Shown here: one piece after another, positions 45,113-54,721 of the stretch
Layout: every line of letters starts with the position of its first letter
Numbering within the stretch: position 1 is the stretch's first letter
Assembly (NCBI RefSeq): GCF_016093275.1
Contig: NZ_JAEDAK010000006.1
Coordinates: 124,001 to 188,000, forward strand
DNA from: Inhella proteolytica
GTDB lineage: Bacteria > Pseudomonadota > Gammaproteobacteria > Burkholderiales > Burkholderiaceae_C
DNA: 64,000 nucleotides
Direction: 5' to 3'
Translations under genes and position numbers: made by a program
The notes under the pieces: model-generated
Seen by the model: the letters and a program-made list of their open reading frames with translations, nothing else
The model's database searches: none
Told to the model about the DNA's origin: nothing

Positions 45113-46081
45113 TCAGATCACTTTCGCGCGCAGCAGATCGTTGCTGCTGACGGCGCCGACCAGACGTCCGGCTTCATCGACCACCAGCACCACGGTGATG
45201 CGCGCCTCCTCCATCAGGTCGGCTGCATCCACGGCCAGGGCCTCGGCGCTGAGGGTGCGGGGCTTGGCGTGCATCACGTCGGCGGCGCGCAAGGGGCGCA
45301 GGTCGGTGCCGCGCTCGATCAGCCGGCGCAGGTCGCCGTCGGTGAAGATGCCTTGCAGGACGCCGCTGCCATCCACCACCGCGGCGCAGCCCAGGGTCTT
45401 GGCGGACATGGTCTTCATCATGTCGGTGAAGGGCGTGTTCGGCGCCACGGTGGGCAGGGCCTCGCCCTGGCGCATCAGGTCCTTCACGTGCGTGAGCAGC
45501 TTGCGCCCCAGCGCCCCGCCGGGGTGGGAGCGCGCGAAGTCCTCGGGCCGGAAACCGCGTGCGTCCAGCAGGGCCACGGCCAGCGCGTCGCCCAGGGCCA
45601 TCTGTGCGGTGGTGCTGGCGGTGGGGGCCAGGTTCAGCGGGCAGGCCTCCTGCTCGACGCGGCTGTCCAGCACGCAGTCGGCGTGGCGGGCCAGCGTGGA
45701 CTGGGCGTTGCCGGTGATGGCGATCAGCTGCACGCCCAGGCGCTTGATGACGGGCAGGATGACCGCCAACTCATCGCTTTCGCCGCTGTTGGAGAGGGCC
45801 AGCACCAGGTCCTGGGCGGTCACCATGCCCAAGTCGCCATGGCTGGCTTCGGCCGGGTGCACGAAGAAGGCCGGCGTGCCGGTGCTGGCCAGGGTGGCGG
45901 CAATCTTGCGCCCCACATGCCCACTCTTGCCCATGCCCATGACGATGACGCGGCCGCGGCTGGCCAGCACAATTTGCACGGCGCGCGCCATCGAATCGTC
46001 GATGCGGTCGATCAGGGCCGTCAGGGCCTGGGCCTCGATGCGCAGGGCTTCGCGCGCGGATGCAATCGGGTTGGGAGGCAT
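45113..46081 (-). CDS. kdsD: Arabinose-5-phosphate isomerase KdsD (KpsF/GutQ family)
   Basis: 322 residues: an N-terminal SIS domain (about 35-180; GMGKSGHVGRKIAATLASTG, LALSNSGESDEL) and a C-terminal pair of CBS domains (about 205-320, DVMHAKPRTL). It interconverts ribulose-5-phosphate and arabinose-5-phosphate, the first step of KDO synthesis. The ATG at 46081 was chosen for family length; longer minus readings to 47095 are shadows of the TraB gene. It is divergent from 46151 across 69 bases. Confidence 0.93.
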   Translation of the reverse strand: MPPNPIASAREALRIEAQALTALIDRIDDSMARAVQIVLASRGRVIVMGMGKSGHVGRKIAATLASTGTPAFFVHPAEASHGDLGMVTAQDLVLALSNSGESDELAVILPVIKRLGVQLIAITGNAQSTLARHADCVLDSRVEQEACPLNLAPTASTTAQMALGDALAVALLDARGFRPEDFARSHPGGALGRKLLTHVKDLMRQGEALPTVAPNTPFTDMMKTMSAKTLGCAAVVDGSGVLQGIFTDGDLRRLIERGTDLRPLRAADVMHAKPRTLSAEALAVDAADLMEEARITVVLVVDEAGRLVGAVSSNDLLRAKVI

Positions 46082-46150
46082 GGGGCGGCAGTTTATCGAG
46101 GCAAGATTCAGCCCCTGCGGGCTTGCGCCCAGTTCCTGCCGAGGTTTGTG

Positions 46151-47098
46151 ATGAGCGTTCGACTGTTTGCGTCCACCCTGTGCGCCCTGCTGGCGCTGTG
46201 GGTGCCCCCCTTGCAGGCCCTGGCCCAGGACTGCCCCCCGGTGGCGGCCCCGCCCACGCCCGAGCAGCTGCAGCAGGGCCAGGCCAAGGCGCGCGACCGC
46301 GGCGCGCTGTGGAAGCTGAAGAAGGACGGCCGCACCTCCTACCTGTACGGCACCGCCCATGTCGGCCAACTGGACTGGATCTTTCCCGGCCCCAATCTGC
46401 GCCAGGCCCTGCGCGAGACCGAGGTGCTGGCGGTGGAGGTGGACGTGACCGCGCCCGACACCCAGCGCGAAATGGCCGAGGCCCAGCGCAGCGCTGCCCC
46501 GCTGCCGCTCAGCGCGGAAGAGCAGCAGCGCCTGGACACGCAGGCCAAGGCCGCCTGCGTGCCCACGCAGGCGCTGGCGCATCTGCACCCGGTGATGCAG
46601 GCGGTGACCTATGTGGCGCTGTCCGGCCGCCGTGCCGGGCTGGATCCGGCCTTCGGCCAGGAGATGGCCCTGCTGGGCGCCGCCCGCAGCCTGCAGCGCC
46701 CCATCGTGGCGCTGGAAACCATCGGCCTGCAGATGTCGGTGCTGCTGCCCAAGGAGGAGGCGAAGGCGCGCCGCATGCTGCACATGACGCTGGAAGGCCT
46801 GGAAAAGGGCGAGAGTCCGCGCACCCTGGAGCGCCTGGGCAAGGCTTGGGTCGAGGGTGATCTGGCGCTGCTGGGGGACATCGAAACCCTGTGCCAGTGC
46901 AAGCCCAGTGAAGAGGAGCGCGCCTTCCACAAGATGCTCAACGACGACCGGAATCCGCATCTGGCGCGCCGCATTGCCGAGGAACATGGCAAGGGCAAGC
47001 CGGTGCTGGCGGCCGTGGGCCTGCTGCACATGAGTGGCCCCCAGGCCCTGCCGGGCCTGCTGAAGGCCCAGGGTTTCGAAGTGGAGCGTTTGCACTGA
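46151..47098 (+). CDS. TraB/GumN-family secreted protein
   Basis: 315 residues with a signal peptide (ending PLQALAQ). The TraB/GumN core is seen as SYLYGTAHVGQLDWIFPG near the N-terminus, LALLGAARSL-type helices and the terminal LLAAVGLLHMSGPQALPGLL-like block (VLAAVGLLHMSGP). The family is thought to be peptidase-like with Tiki/EreA relationships, but bacterial roles are mostly unknown. ATG 46151 was chosen; a GTG one codon earlier is equivalent. It shares one base with the next gene start (TGATG). Confidence 0.88.
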   Translation: MSVRLFASTLCALLALWVPPLQALAQDCPPVAAPPTPEQLQQGQAKARDRGALWKLKKDGRTSYLYGTAHVGQLDWIFPGPNLRQALRETEVLAVEVDVTAPDTQREMAEAQRSAAPLPLSAEEQQRLDTQAKAACVPTQALAHLHPVMQAVTYVALSGRRAGLDPAFGQEMALLGAARSLQRPIVALETIGLQMSVLLPKEEAKARRMLHMTLEGLEKGESPRTLERLGKAWVEGDLALLGDIETLCQCKPSEEERAFHKMLNDDRNPHLARRIAEEHGKGKPVLAAVGLLHMSGPQALPGLLKAQGFEVERLH

Positions 47099-47457
47099 TG
47101 ACGCTGGCTGCTTATCTCATCGTGCTGGCCGGAGCGGCCAGCCCCACGGCGGCGGAGCTGCGCGCCCAGATCGAGCGCGAGATCGGCGTGCCGCGCTGCA
47201 CCGAAACGGCGCAATGCCGCACCCTGGCCGTGGGCAACCGCGCCTGTGGCGGGCCGGAGCAGTACCTGCCCTATTCGACGCTGACCGCCAAGCCGGAGCG
47301 ACTGGAGAGCCTGGCCGAGGCGCACCGCGCCGCACGCCGTGCCGAGAACCAGGCCAGCGGTCGGCTGGGCACCTGCATCGCCCTGATGGACCCGGGCGCA
47401 CGCTGCGTGCCCGCCACCCAGCGCTGCGAGACGGCGGGCGGCAAGGACGCGCTTTAG
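47098..47457 (+). CDS. Small Cys-rich secreted protein of unknown function
   Basis: 119 residues with a short signal-like N-terminus (LAAYLIVLAGAASPTAA). Six cysteines (in VPRCTE, AQCRTL, RACGGP, GTCIAL, ARCVPA and QRCETA) suggest three disulfides in the periplasm. CRTLAVGNRACGGPEQYLPY looks like a conserved motif of a small, uncharacterised family. It is coupled to the TraB-like gene by a 1-bp overlap. Its stop overlaps the opposing META lipoprotein stop by 4 bp (TTAG). Confidence 0.75.
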   Translation: MTLAAYLIVLAGAASPTAAELRAQIEREIGVPRCTETAQCRTLAVGNRACGGPEQYLPYSTLTAKPERLESLAEAHRAARRAENQASGRLGTCIALMDPGARCVPATQRCETAGGKDAL

Positions 47458-48254
47458 CGCGCCGGCCGCGACAGGCGCAGCCGCCGCCCATCGGCGGCGC
47501 GCAGCAGCAGGTCGCCGCTGGGCTCGAAGTCGAAGCGCGCCACCTGTGGCAGGAAAGCCAGCAGGGCGGCCTCCTCGGCCTGGCGTGCGGGATCCTGGCA
47601 GACCATGCGCGTGCTGGCCGGGGCGCTCAGGCTCAGACCGCCTTCGCGGGTGTCGAAGCCGGCCGTGAAGCGGTTGCAGGGCGTGCGCCCGCTGAGCCGG
47701 CCGTCGGCCTCGAACTGCAGGCTGCTCAGGCCGGGGCTGAGCGAGGGGGCGCCGTCCAGGGCATCGGCCTGCCAGGCCGCGCCTTCCAGTAGCGCGGCCG
47801 GGCGGCCACCGCAGCCCAGGTAGACCTTGCCACGGTAGGTCACGCTGACCTGCCAGGGATGGGGCTGGGCGCTCTGCGCGTCGTGGCACAGACGGCGCTC
47901 GGCGGAGATCAGAGCGGGGTGGCCCTGCACCTCGATGCCCAGGGCCGCCGCGCCCGGGCTGGTGTCCGGGGTGAACAGGGTCTGGGTGCGGAAGCGCAGG
48001 CCGTCTTCGGCCTCGAAAAGGATTTCGTCCTGTCCCTGCAGGCGCAGGCTCCAGCGCGGCTGGTGGCCCTGGGCCTCGAAGCGCGGCGGGACGGCCTTGG
48101 GGGCCGCGACGCTGGGGGGGCTGGCGACGGGGTGCAGCTGCGGGGCTGCCGTTGCCTCAGCCGGCATCGGGCGGGCCGGCTCGATGGCTCGTTGGCTGCT
48201 GCAGGCCGCCGCCAGCACGCAGGCCGCAAGCGCGGCGGCGCTGCGCGGGAACAT
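47454..48254 (-). CDS. META-domain lipoprotein
   Basis: 266 residues: a lipoprotein signal with lipobox LAAACSS (Cys at about 18), a Pro/Ala-rich linker, and a first domain at about 55-150 (GHQPRWSLRLQGQDEILFEA, with a Cys pair in LCHDAQS and LGCGGRP) resembling the COG3650-type module. The C-terminal HslJ-like META domain (about 155-265; SLQFEADGRLSGRTPCNRFTAGF, CQDPARQAEEAALLAFLPQV) completes it. Likely anchored to the outer membrane. The start shares one base with the ssb stop (TGATG), so it is coupled to ssb. Confidence 0.85.
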   Translation of the reverse strand: MFPRSAAALAACVLAAACSSQRAIEPARPMPAEATAAPQLHPVASPPSVAAPKAVPPRFEAQGHQPRWSLRLQGQDEILFEAEDGLRFRTQTLFTPDTSPGAAALGIEVQGHPALISAERRLCHDAQSAQPHPWQVSVTYRGKVYLGCGGRPAALLEGAAWQADALDGAPSLSPGLSSLQFEADGRLSGRTPCNRFTAGFDTREGGLSLSAPASTRMVCQDPARQAEEAALLAFLPQVARFDFEPSGDLLLRAADGRRLRLSRPAR

Positions 48255-48769
48255 CAGAAGGGGATGTCGTCGTCCATGTCGTCGAAGCCGCTGGCGGGCT
48301 TCGGCGCTGGGGCCTGACGCTGCGGCGGGGCCGGGCGGGCGGCGGGGCGCTGCGGGCGCTCGGCCGGGGCCTCGTGGCCGTAGTCGTCGCCACCGCCGCG
48401 GGCATAGCCGCCGCCACCACCGCCACCACCGTCCTCACGGCCACCCAGCAGTTGCATCTGTTCGGCAATGATCTCGGTGGTGTAGTTGTCGCGGCCGTCC
48501 TTGTCCTGCCACTTGCGGGTCTTCAGGCGGCCTTCCACGTACACCGGGCGACCCTTCTTCAGGTATTCGCCGGCAATTTCGGCCAAACGGTCATAAAAGA
48601 CCACGCGGTGCCATTCGGTCTCTTCCTGGCGTTCGCCGCTGTCCTTGCTCTTCCAGTTGCGCGTGGTGGCGATGGACACATTGCAGACGGCCGCGCCCGA
48701 GGGCGTGTAGCGCAGTTCGGGGTCGCGCCCCAGATTGCCGAGAACGATGACTTTGTTGACCGAGGCCAT
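48254..48769 (-). CDS. ssb: Single-stranded DNA-binding protein
   Basis: 171 residues. The N-terminal OB-fold ([20 protein letters not shown] to [25 protein letters not shown]) is followed by a Gly-run, a Pro/Ala-rich linker, and the acidic tip DDMDDDIPF that recruits partner proteins. It is essential for replication and repair. The ATG at 48769 is correct for the family; longer minus frames are shadows of the DUF3369 regulator. It is unusual that the next gene is a lipoprotein coupled by TGATG. Confidence 0.96.
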   Translation of the reverse strand: MASVNKVIVLGNLGRDPELRYTPSGAAVCNVSIATTRNWKSKDSGERQEETEWHRVVFYDRLAEIAGEYLKKGRPVYVEGRLKTRKWQDKDGRDNYTTEIIAEQMQLLGGREDGGGGGGGGYARGGGDDYGHEAPAERPQRPAARPAPPQRQAPAPKPASGFDDMDDDIPF

Positions 48770-48825
48770 GACGAGCTCCACCAAACGGTGTGAATGAAGA
48801 GGGGGCGGAATGATAGTGGGGTGGC

Positions 48826-49959
48826 TTAGCCGCAGGCCTTCAGCAGGCGCTGGCGCAGCTGCGCGGCGTCGATGCTGCCCAGGCCCTGCTGGGCCAGATG
48901 GTCGAGCAAAGGCTCCAGTCGGGCGGGCAGCTGCCGCGCATCTCCGCTTTGCAGGGCCTGGAACAGCTCGGCAATGCCCTGCACGAAGCGGCCTTGCGCC
49001 TGGCGCATGGCGTCCAGCGCGTGCAGGTTGTCGAAGGCCCAGCCGATCTTGTCGCAGAAGGTCTCCAGCAGTTCGCGCTGCAGCTCGGCGAGCGGCAAGG
49101 GCGGGGTGACCAGCACGACGAACTCGTGCTGCTCGGGAGTGCCCACATAGAGTGCGGCGCTGCGGGAATCGATGCTGCTGCGGCGCTCGCGAAACGCTTG
49201 CTGCACGGCGCTCCAGAAGGGCTGGGCAGCCAGTTCGGGCGTATGCGAGTCGGCCATGTGCGCATAGGCGCCGGTGGCGGCCACCACCACCGGGGTGCTG
49301 GGGCTGGGCTGGTCGGCCTCGTGCAGCACGCACAGCACGCCGTCGGCGCCCACGTCCAGGATGGCGCTGACCTGGTTCAGCACGCCGGAGGCGAACTCGC
49401 GCAGCGAGCGCACGTGGTACAGATCGGTCGAGGCTTCGAGGATGCGTTCCAGACCGGCGCGGTTGCGCTCGATCATGTTCAGGCCTTCGTAGGCACGCAG
49501 CGAGCTGATGACGGTGGTGAAGAGCTTCTGGCTGCTCAGCTCGGTCTTGTTCTTGTAGTCGTTGATGTCGTACTGCAGCACGACCTCGCGCTCGGGCGCC
49601 TGGCCGGGCTGGCCGGTGCGCAGCACCACGCGCACCAGATGGTTGTTGAGCTCCTCGCGGATCTGCCGCGCCAGGCGCAGGCCGGCGTCCTCGGTCTCCA
49701 TCACCACATCCAGCAGCACCAGGGCGATGTCGGCCTCGCGGCGCAGCATCATCAAGCCTTCGGTGCCGGAGTAGGCCGAAAGCACCTGTACCGAGCGCTC
49801 CTTGTAGACCACGTTGGACAGGGCCAGGCGGGTGGCCGAGTGCACGTCAGGTTCGTCGTCCACGACGAGCACGCGCCAGGGCGGCAGCGTTTGCGTGCTG
49901 CCGGTGTCGCTGTCGTCGATCAGCCAGTCGTCTTCGTTCGGTGTGTCCACGGCGTTCAT
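48826..49959 (-). CDS. Response regulator with DUF3369 domain
   Basis: 377 residues: a receiver domain at about 28-155 ([18 protein letters not shown], phospho-Asp in [14 protein letters not shown]) is followed by the DUF3369 domain (about 170-375), a GAF-like region ([36 protein letters not shown]). In many relatives an HD-GYP domain follows DUF3369; none is present here. Output could be protein-protein interaction. A convincing sigma70 promoter lies upstream at 50019-50047. ATG 49959 is used. Confidence 0.85.
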   Translation of the reverse strand: MNAVDTPNEDDWLIDDSDTGSTQTLPPWRVLVVDDEPDVHSATRLALSNVVYKERSVQVLSAYSGTEGLMMLRREADIALVLLDVVMETEDAGLRLARQIREELNNHLVRVVLRTGQPGQAPEREVVLQYDINDYKNKTELSSQKLFTTVISSLRAYEGLNMIERNRAGLERILEASTDLYHVRSLREFASGVLNQVSAILDVGADGVLCVLHEADQPSPSTPVVVAATGAYAHMADSHTPELAAQPFWSAVQQAFRERRSSIDSRSAALYVGTPEQHEFVVLVTPPLPLAELQRELLETFCDKIGWAFDNLHALDAMRQAQGRFVQGIAELFQALQSGDARQLPARLEPLLDHLAQQGLGSIDAAQLRQRLLKACG

Positions 49960-50018
49960 GCGGCGATGTTCCCCGGGTCGGGGCGGCGGCGGGATGCCGC
50001 AGCTGCTGGCCAGTCCAG

Positions 50019-50047
50019 CTTATAGGCCAGAGTGCCGGCCTGTCCAA
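50019..50047 (-). promoter_or_regulatory. Sigma70 promoter for the DUF3369 regulator gene
   Basis: Read on the minus strand, the -35 is TTGGAC (50047-50042) and the -10 is TATAAG (50024-50019), with exactly 17 bases between them. It faces the regulator gene whose ATG is at 49959, giving a leader of about 50 bases. An 8-bp hairpin (CCGGGCGT/ACGCCCGG, 50092-50112) lies further upstream. Confidence 0.65.
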
Positions 50048-50184
50048 GCCCGGGGGAACGCCATTGGCAAAGTCCCTTGGAGGGCATTGCGCCGGGCGTT
50101 TTGCACGCCCGGAAGGGCTGGGCCGCTTCGGCGCGACCGCGCCGGGCCGCAACAATCGCCCGCTTTGCGTTTCCCCTTCCCGCC

Positions 50185-51888
50185 ATGCCGCCCTTGCCGC
50201 AACCCCGCTTCGAACGCTTCTACAACCATGCTGAGCTGGGCGAGCTGCTGGACGCCTACGCGGCGGCGCGGCCGCGGCTGGTGGAGAAGTTCTCCATCGG
50301 CAAGAGCCAGGAGGGCCGCGACATCTGGCTGCTGGCCCTGACCAATTACGACACTGGCGCGCACGCCGACAAGCCGGCGCTCTGGGTGGACGGCAACATC
50401 CACGCCGCCGAGCTGCTGGCCTCCACCGCCTGCCTGTACTACCTGCACCAGCTGCTGAGCGGCTACGGCAGCGACGCCACCATCACCCGGCTGCTGGACA
50501 CCCGCACCATCTACCTGGCCCCGCGCCTGTGCCCGGATGGCGCCGAGTTGGCGCTGGCCGAGCGCCCGCGCCATGTGCGTTCGGGCACACGCCGCTACCC
50601 CTATGACGAAGCGCCGGTGGATGGCCTGACGCCCGAGGACATCGACGGCGACGGCCGCATCCTCAGCATGCGCATCAAGGACGCCAATGGCGGCTGGCGC
50701 CAGCACCCCGACGACCCGCGCGTGCTGATCCCGCGTGCGCCGGGCGAGTTCGGCGGCACCTACTACCGCGTCATGCCCGAAGGCTTCGTGCAGGGCTTCG
50801 ATGGCATCCAGGTGCGCGTCAACAAGGACGTTGAAGGCCTGGACCTGAACCGCAATTTCCCCAGCGAGTGGCGCCAGGAGTTCGAGCAGGTGGGTGCCGG
50901 CCCGTACCCCACCAGCGAGCCCGAGGTGCGCGCGGTGGTGGAATTTGCCGTCAAGCACCCCAACATCGGCGCGGCCATCAGCTACCACACGCACTCGGGC
51001 GTGATCCTGCGCTGCTGCGGCACGCGCAGCGACGACGACATGATTCCCGAGGACCTCTGGTCCATCAAGCGCTTCAGCGAGCTGGCCACCCAGCACACCG
51101 GCTATCCGTCCATCAGCACCTGGCACGACTTCAGGTACCACCCCAAGGAAGTCATCACCGGCACCCAGCAGTGGTTCTACGAGCACCTGGGGGCGCTGTT
51201 CTGGGTGGTGGAGCTGTGGAGCCCGAACAAGGCCGCCGGCATCACCGACTACAAGTGGATCGACTGGTACCGCGAGCACCCCGCCGAGCATGATCTGAAG
51301 CTGATTCGCTGGAGCGATTCGCTCGGCCCCGACACCGCCTTCGTCAACTGGAAGCCTTTCCAGCACCCGCAGCTCGGGGAAGTGGAGATCGGCGGCTGGG
51401 ACCTGATGAACTTCTGGCGCAACCCGCCGCCGCAACTGCGCGAGCAGGAGGTGCAGCAGTTCCCGCTGTGGATGAACCAGCTGGCCCTTTCCCTGCCGCG
51501 CCTGGAGCTGCTGCAGGCGCGCGCACAGGCGCTGGGCGAAGACACCTGGCGCGTGCGCCTGGCGGTGTGCAACAGCGGCTTCCTGCCCAGCCATGTGACC
51601 CAACAAGCGCTCCAGCGCGAGGTGGTGCGTGGCGTGGTGTTCGAGATCCAGCTGCCGCAGGGCGATCCGCATATCGAGCTGATCAGCGGCAAGCCGCGCG
51701 TGGTGGGACCGCAGCTCGAAGGCCATGCGCCCAAGAGCAGCCCGCACCATTTCGTGCCCAGCAAGGAAGTGACGGCTGACCGCGCCGTGACCGAATGGCT
51801 GGTGCGCGCACCGCGCGGCACCCGCCTGCTGCTGACCGCCCGCCACGAGCGCGCCGGGGTGGTGCGGACCGAGCTGGTGCTCGACTGA
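50185..51888 (+). CDS. M14-family zinc carboxypeptidase
   Basis: 567 residues. The HxxE zinc motif is HAAE in GNIHAAELLAS near residue 73. The RNFP motif (DLNRNFPSEWRQ, about 220-231) and the third zinc His in AAISYHTHSG are also present. A catalytic Glu candidate is in VVELWSPNK. A C-terminal domain of about 150 residues follows and may be a beta-sandwich. No signal peptide is seen, so cytoplasmic action is likely. ATG 50185 was chosen; the longer frame from 50032 crosses the divergent promoter. Its stop abuts the next gene's stop at TGATCA. Confidence 0.9.
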   Translation: MPPLPQPRFERFYNHAELGELLDAYAAARPRLVEKFSIGKSQEGRDIWLLALTNYDTGAHADKPALWVDGNIHAAELLASTACLYYLHQLLSGYGSDATITRLLDTRTIYLAPRLCPDGAELALAERPRHVRSGTRRYPYDEAPVDGLTPEDIDGDGRILSMRIKDANGGWRQHPDDPRVLIPRAPGEFGGTYYRVMPEGFVQGFDGIQVRVNKDVEGLDLNRNFPSEWRQEFEQVGAGPYPTSEPEVRAVVEFAVKHPNIGAAISYHTHSGVILRCCGTRSDDDMIPEDLWSIKRFSELATQHTGYPSISTWHDFRYHPKEVITGTQQWFYEHLGALFWVVELWSPNKAAGITDYKWIDWYREHPAEHDLKLIRWSDSLGPDTAFVNWKPFQHPQLGEVEIGGWDLMNFWRNPPPQLREQEVQQFPLWMNQLALSLPRLELLQARAQALGEDTWRVRLAVCNSGFLPSHVTQQALQREVVRGVVFEIQLPQGDPHIELISGKPRVVGPQLEGHAPKSSPHHFVPSKEVTADRAVTEWLVRAPRGTRLLLTARHERAGVVRTELVLD

Positions 51889-52650
51889 TCAGGCCAGCAG
51901 CCGCCGCGCCATGCGGCCGAGCGATTCGGCCATGCGGTCGGTGGTGCTGGCCAGGTCCGTCAGGCGGGCGCTGGGCTTGAGCAGGCCGTTGTCCTGCAGG
52001 CCGGCGCGGAACAGCAACCACTGGTGCTGGGCCTGTTCCAGTTCATGGCGCGCCTTGTCCGGCAGCGCCGCCGGGTTCAGGGCCTGCAGGGCAGACTGGA
52101 ATTCCAGCAGCGACTGCTGCGCCCCCACTGCCACCTCGGCCGGCGGCTGGCGCAGCCCGGTGGCGGCGTAATTGAGCTTGCCCACGCGCAGCGCGCTGGC
52201 GCTGGCGCGCGCCAGCAGGTCCACCAGGGCGCCGCGCTCGCCATCGGCCACGGCGGAGGACAGGGCCGTGGTCACGAAGCCCAGCCGCACGGCCAGGGCC
52301 TCGCTCTCGCGCAGTACCTGGGTGGGCGGGGCCTCGCGGCGGTCCACGAAGAGCTGGGCGTCTTCGAGCGCGCGCTCCAGTTGTGCCAGGCGCCGCCCGG
52401 CCAGGGCCGTGGGGCGCTGGCGCGGGTCGGCCAGCTGCGCCAGCGTGTCCAGCAGGCGCGGGCGTTCCTTGTTCAGTTCCGTGCCGGCGCGTTCGGGCAG
52501 CAGGGGGCGCTCCAGCTCCAGCTTGGCGAGCCGCTCCACACCGATGCGCAGCTGGGCGCCCAGCAGCAGGGCGGATTCGGCGCTGCGCCCCTGGGCGAAC
52601 AGAGGCAAGGGCATGAGCAGGACAGGAAGCAGGGCGCGGCGCGTCAGCAT
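51889..52650 (-). CDS. Exported protein of unknown function, PilJ-N-like
   Basis: 253 residues with a signal peptide ([20 protein letters not shown]). The mature part is helical and carries a duplicated-looking segment ([18 protein letters not shown] and [15 protein letters not shown]), reminiscent of the PilJ/type IV pili methyl-accepting N-terminal domain found in several sensors. No TM or signalling domain follows. The ATG at 52650 is family-plausible, though its ribosome-binding site is weak. Its stop joins the M14 gene's stop at TGATCA. Function unknown. Confidence 0.6.
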   Translation of the reverse strand: MLTRRALLPVLLMPLPLFAQGRSAESALLLGAQLRIGVERLAKLELERPLLPERAGTELNKERPRLLDTLAQLADPRQRPTALAGRRLAQLERALEDAQLFVDRREAPPTQVLRESEALAVRLGFVTTALSSAVADGERGALVDLLARASASALRVGKLNYAATGLRQPPAEVAVGAQQSLLEFQSALQALNPAALPDKARHELEQAQHQWLLFRAGLQDNGLLKPSARLTDLASTTDRMAESLGRMARRLLA

Positions 52651-52750
52651 GGGAGCTTGGTGGAAACCAGAAGGGCCGCCCATCTTGGCCGCCGCCCGTG
52701 ACGGTCTGGTGACAAGCGCGGGCCACGCACCGGCTTTCGATAATGCCGAG

Positions 52751-53647
52751 ATGCTCTCCTTCTCGCGCTGGCGTCTCTACCTTGATCTGATCCGCTGGAA
52801 CCGCCCGGCCGGCTGGCTGCTATTGCTCTGGCCCACGCTCTCGGCCCTGTGGCTGGCGGCCGATGGCTTTCCGGGCTGGCACCTGCTGGCGGTCTTCGCG
52901 GGGGGTACGGTGCTGATGCGCTCGGCGGGCTGTTGCGTCAACGACGTGGCGGATCGCGAGTTCGACCGCCATGTCGAGCGCACCGCGCAGCGCCCGGTCA
53001 CCACCGGTGCCATTCCCGTGAAGGAGGCCCTGGCCCTGGGCGGCCTGCTCGCTTTCATCGCCTTCCTGCTGGTGCTGACGACGAACCCACCCACCATCTG
53101 GCTTTCCGTGCCGGCGCTGGCCATCGCCATCGCGTATCCCTTTGCCAAGCGCGTGCTGGCGATGCCGCAGGCGGTGCTGGGCGTGGCTTTCAGCTTCGGC
53201 ATCCCGATGGCCTTCAGTGCGGTGCTGGGTGCAAACGACTGGCGCCCGGCGGCCGTGGCGGACGCGGTGCCCTGGGCGGCCTGGGGATTGCTGTTGGTCA
53301 ACTTGTTCTGGGTGCTGGCCTATGACACCGAGTACGCCATGGTCGACCGCGAGGACGATTTGAAGATCGGCATCAAGACCAGCGCCATCACACTCGGCCG
53401 CTTCGATGTGGCCGGCGTGATGGCGTTCTATGTGCTGTTCCTGCTGGGCTGGGGCGCGCTGGGGCTGGGATTTTTCGGCCTGGGCCGGGGTTTCGGTGCA
53501 GCCCTGGCCGTGGCGGCAGGTCAGGTGCTGTGGCACGGCCGGCTGATTGCCGACCGTTCGCGCGCGGGCTGCTTCCGCGCCTTCCGGCTCAACCACTGGG
53601 TGGGGGCCACGCTGTTTGCCGGCGTGCTGATCGACCTCTGGCGTTGA
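52751..53647 (+). CDS. ubiA: 4-hydroxybenzoate polyprenyltransferase UbiA
   Basis: 298-residue inner-membrane aromatic prenyltransferase of ubiquinone synthesis. The two Asp-rich motifs are intact: NDVADREFD at about residues 64-72 and [12 protein letters not shown] near 194-205. About eight TM helices are expected. ATG 52751 gives the usual family start ([21 protein letters not shown]). A longer frame from 52172 is antisense shadow of the preceding gene. Its stop meets the opposing nucleotidyltransferase stop at TGATCA. Confidence 0.95.
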   Translation: MLSFSRWRLYLDLIRWNRPAGWLLLLWPTLSALWLAADGFPGWHLLAVFAGGTVLMRSAGCCVNDVADREFDRHVERTAQRPVTTGAIPVKEALALGGLLAFIAFLLVLTTNPPTIWLSVPALAIAIAYPFAKRVLAMPQAVLGVAFSFGIPMAFSAVLGANDWRPAAVADAVPWAAWGLLLVNLFWVLAYDTEYAMVDREDDLKIGIKTSAITLGRFDVAGVMAFYVLFLLGWGALGLGFFGLGRGFGAALAVAAGQVLWHGRLIADRSRAGCFRAFRLNHWVGATLFAGVLIDLWR

Positions 53648-54721
53648 TCAGGGGCCGCGGCTGCTGTGCTTGAACACGCGCAGCACCGCCTTGCGGGCCA
53701 GATGGCGCGCCAGCAGCACGGGCGGCATGCGCAGAGCGTGCGCACGCAGGTACAGGCCCGCCGCGGCGAGGTGCTCGGGCAGGCGCCAGGCGGAGGGCAG
53801 CGGCGCTTGCAGCAGGCCCAGGTAGAGCCAGTCCATCCAGGCCAGGCGTGCATCGCTCCAGCCGCATTGCGCCTGCAGCGCTTCCTGCAGGCCTGAGGGC
53901 AGCTTCTGGCCGAGCAGGCGCTCGCTGTAGCGCAAGCCCAGCAGCAGCGGCCACTCCAGCCCGTGCAGGCGCGCGCGCACTTCCAGCGCGGGCCAGAAAT
54001 CGGCTTGCACACTGTGCTCCTGCAGCAAGGCCTGCAGGTCCAGGAGGTCGCGCAGGCCATTGCGCAACTCGCCTTCGTGGAACAGGTGGCTGGCGCAATG
54101 CAGCACCTGGTCGCAGGGCCCCAGGCGCCGGAACGGGGTGCCCGGGATGGGCAGGCTGTCGGCCAGCAGGCGCTCGGCATCGGGCACGCGGCGGGCGCTG
54201 AGCGGCAGCAGGTTGTGGTGCACGTCCACCACGGTGCCGCGGCGGTGGTTCACCATGGGCGGCAACTCGTGCATCCACTGTCGGTAGTAGCGCTGGTCGT
54301 AGGCCTCGGTGCCGCCGCTGGTCCAGCCGCGTGCCATCAACGCGGCTTCCACCGGCCCCAGCGTCGTGCGGGGCACGAGCAGGTCGATGTCGCCGAACAG
54401 GCGGCCGCGGGCAGCGGGCTGGTCGGCCAGGGCATAGGCGCCCCCTTTGAGCAGCACCACGGGCAGTTGCAGGCCGTCCAAGGCCTCTGCCAGATGGTTG
54501 CATTCCCAACGGATCGCATGCCGTTGGTGCTCGACCAGCCGGCGCGCGGCCAGGAGATGCGGCTGCACCGGTGCCGGCGCGCTGCTCGGTGCGGCCAGTG
54601 CCAGGCGACCGATCAGGTTGCTGGCGCGCGCCTGGCGCAGCAGGCCGTCCCAGTGGGTCAAGGACAAAGCGGCCAGACGAGCCGGATCGCGCAACAGGGG
54701 CAGCAGCAAGGCCTCAGTCAT
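53648..54721 (-). CDS. Nucleotidyltransferase-family protein (NTP_transf_5 type)
   Basis: 357 residues with the family-5 uncharacterised nucleotidyltransferase pattern: VVLLKGGAYALADQPAARG, then RLFGDIDLLVP with the D-x-D metal pair, and later DVHHNLLP. This family occurs in exopolysaccharide and lasso-peptide clusters, including that of paeninodin, where its reaction is unresolved. The ATG at 54721 overlaps the HprK-like stop by 8 bases. Here it is the last gene of an operon with a kinase, a PqqD-like protein and a Tat-exported protein. Confidence 0.85.
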   Translation of the reverse strand: MTEALLLPLLRDPARLAALSLTHWDGLLRQARASNLIGRLALAAPSSAPAPVQPHLLAARRLVEHQRHAIRWECNHLAEALDGLQLPVVLLKGGAYALADQPAARGRLFGDIDLLVPRTTLGPVEAALMARGWTSGGTEAYDQRYYRQWMHELPPMVNHRRGTVVDVHHNLLPLSARRVPDAERLLADSLPIPGTPFRRLGPCDQVLHCASHLFHEGELRNGLRDLLDLQALLQEHSVQADFWPALEVRARLHGLEWPLLLGLRYSERLLGQKLPSGLQEALQAQCGWSDARLAWMDWLYLGLLQAPLPSAWRLPEHLAAAGLYLRAHALRMPPVLLARHLARKAVLRVFKHSSRGP

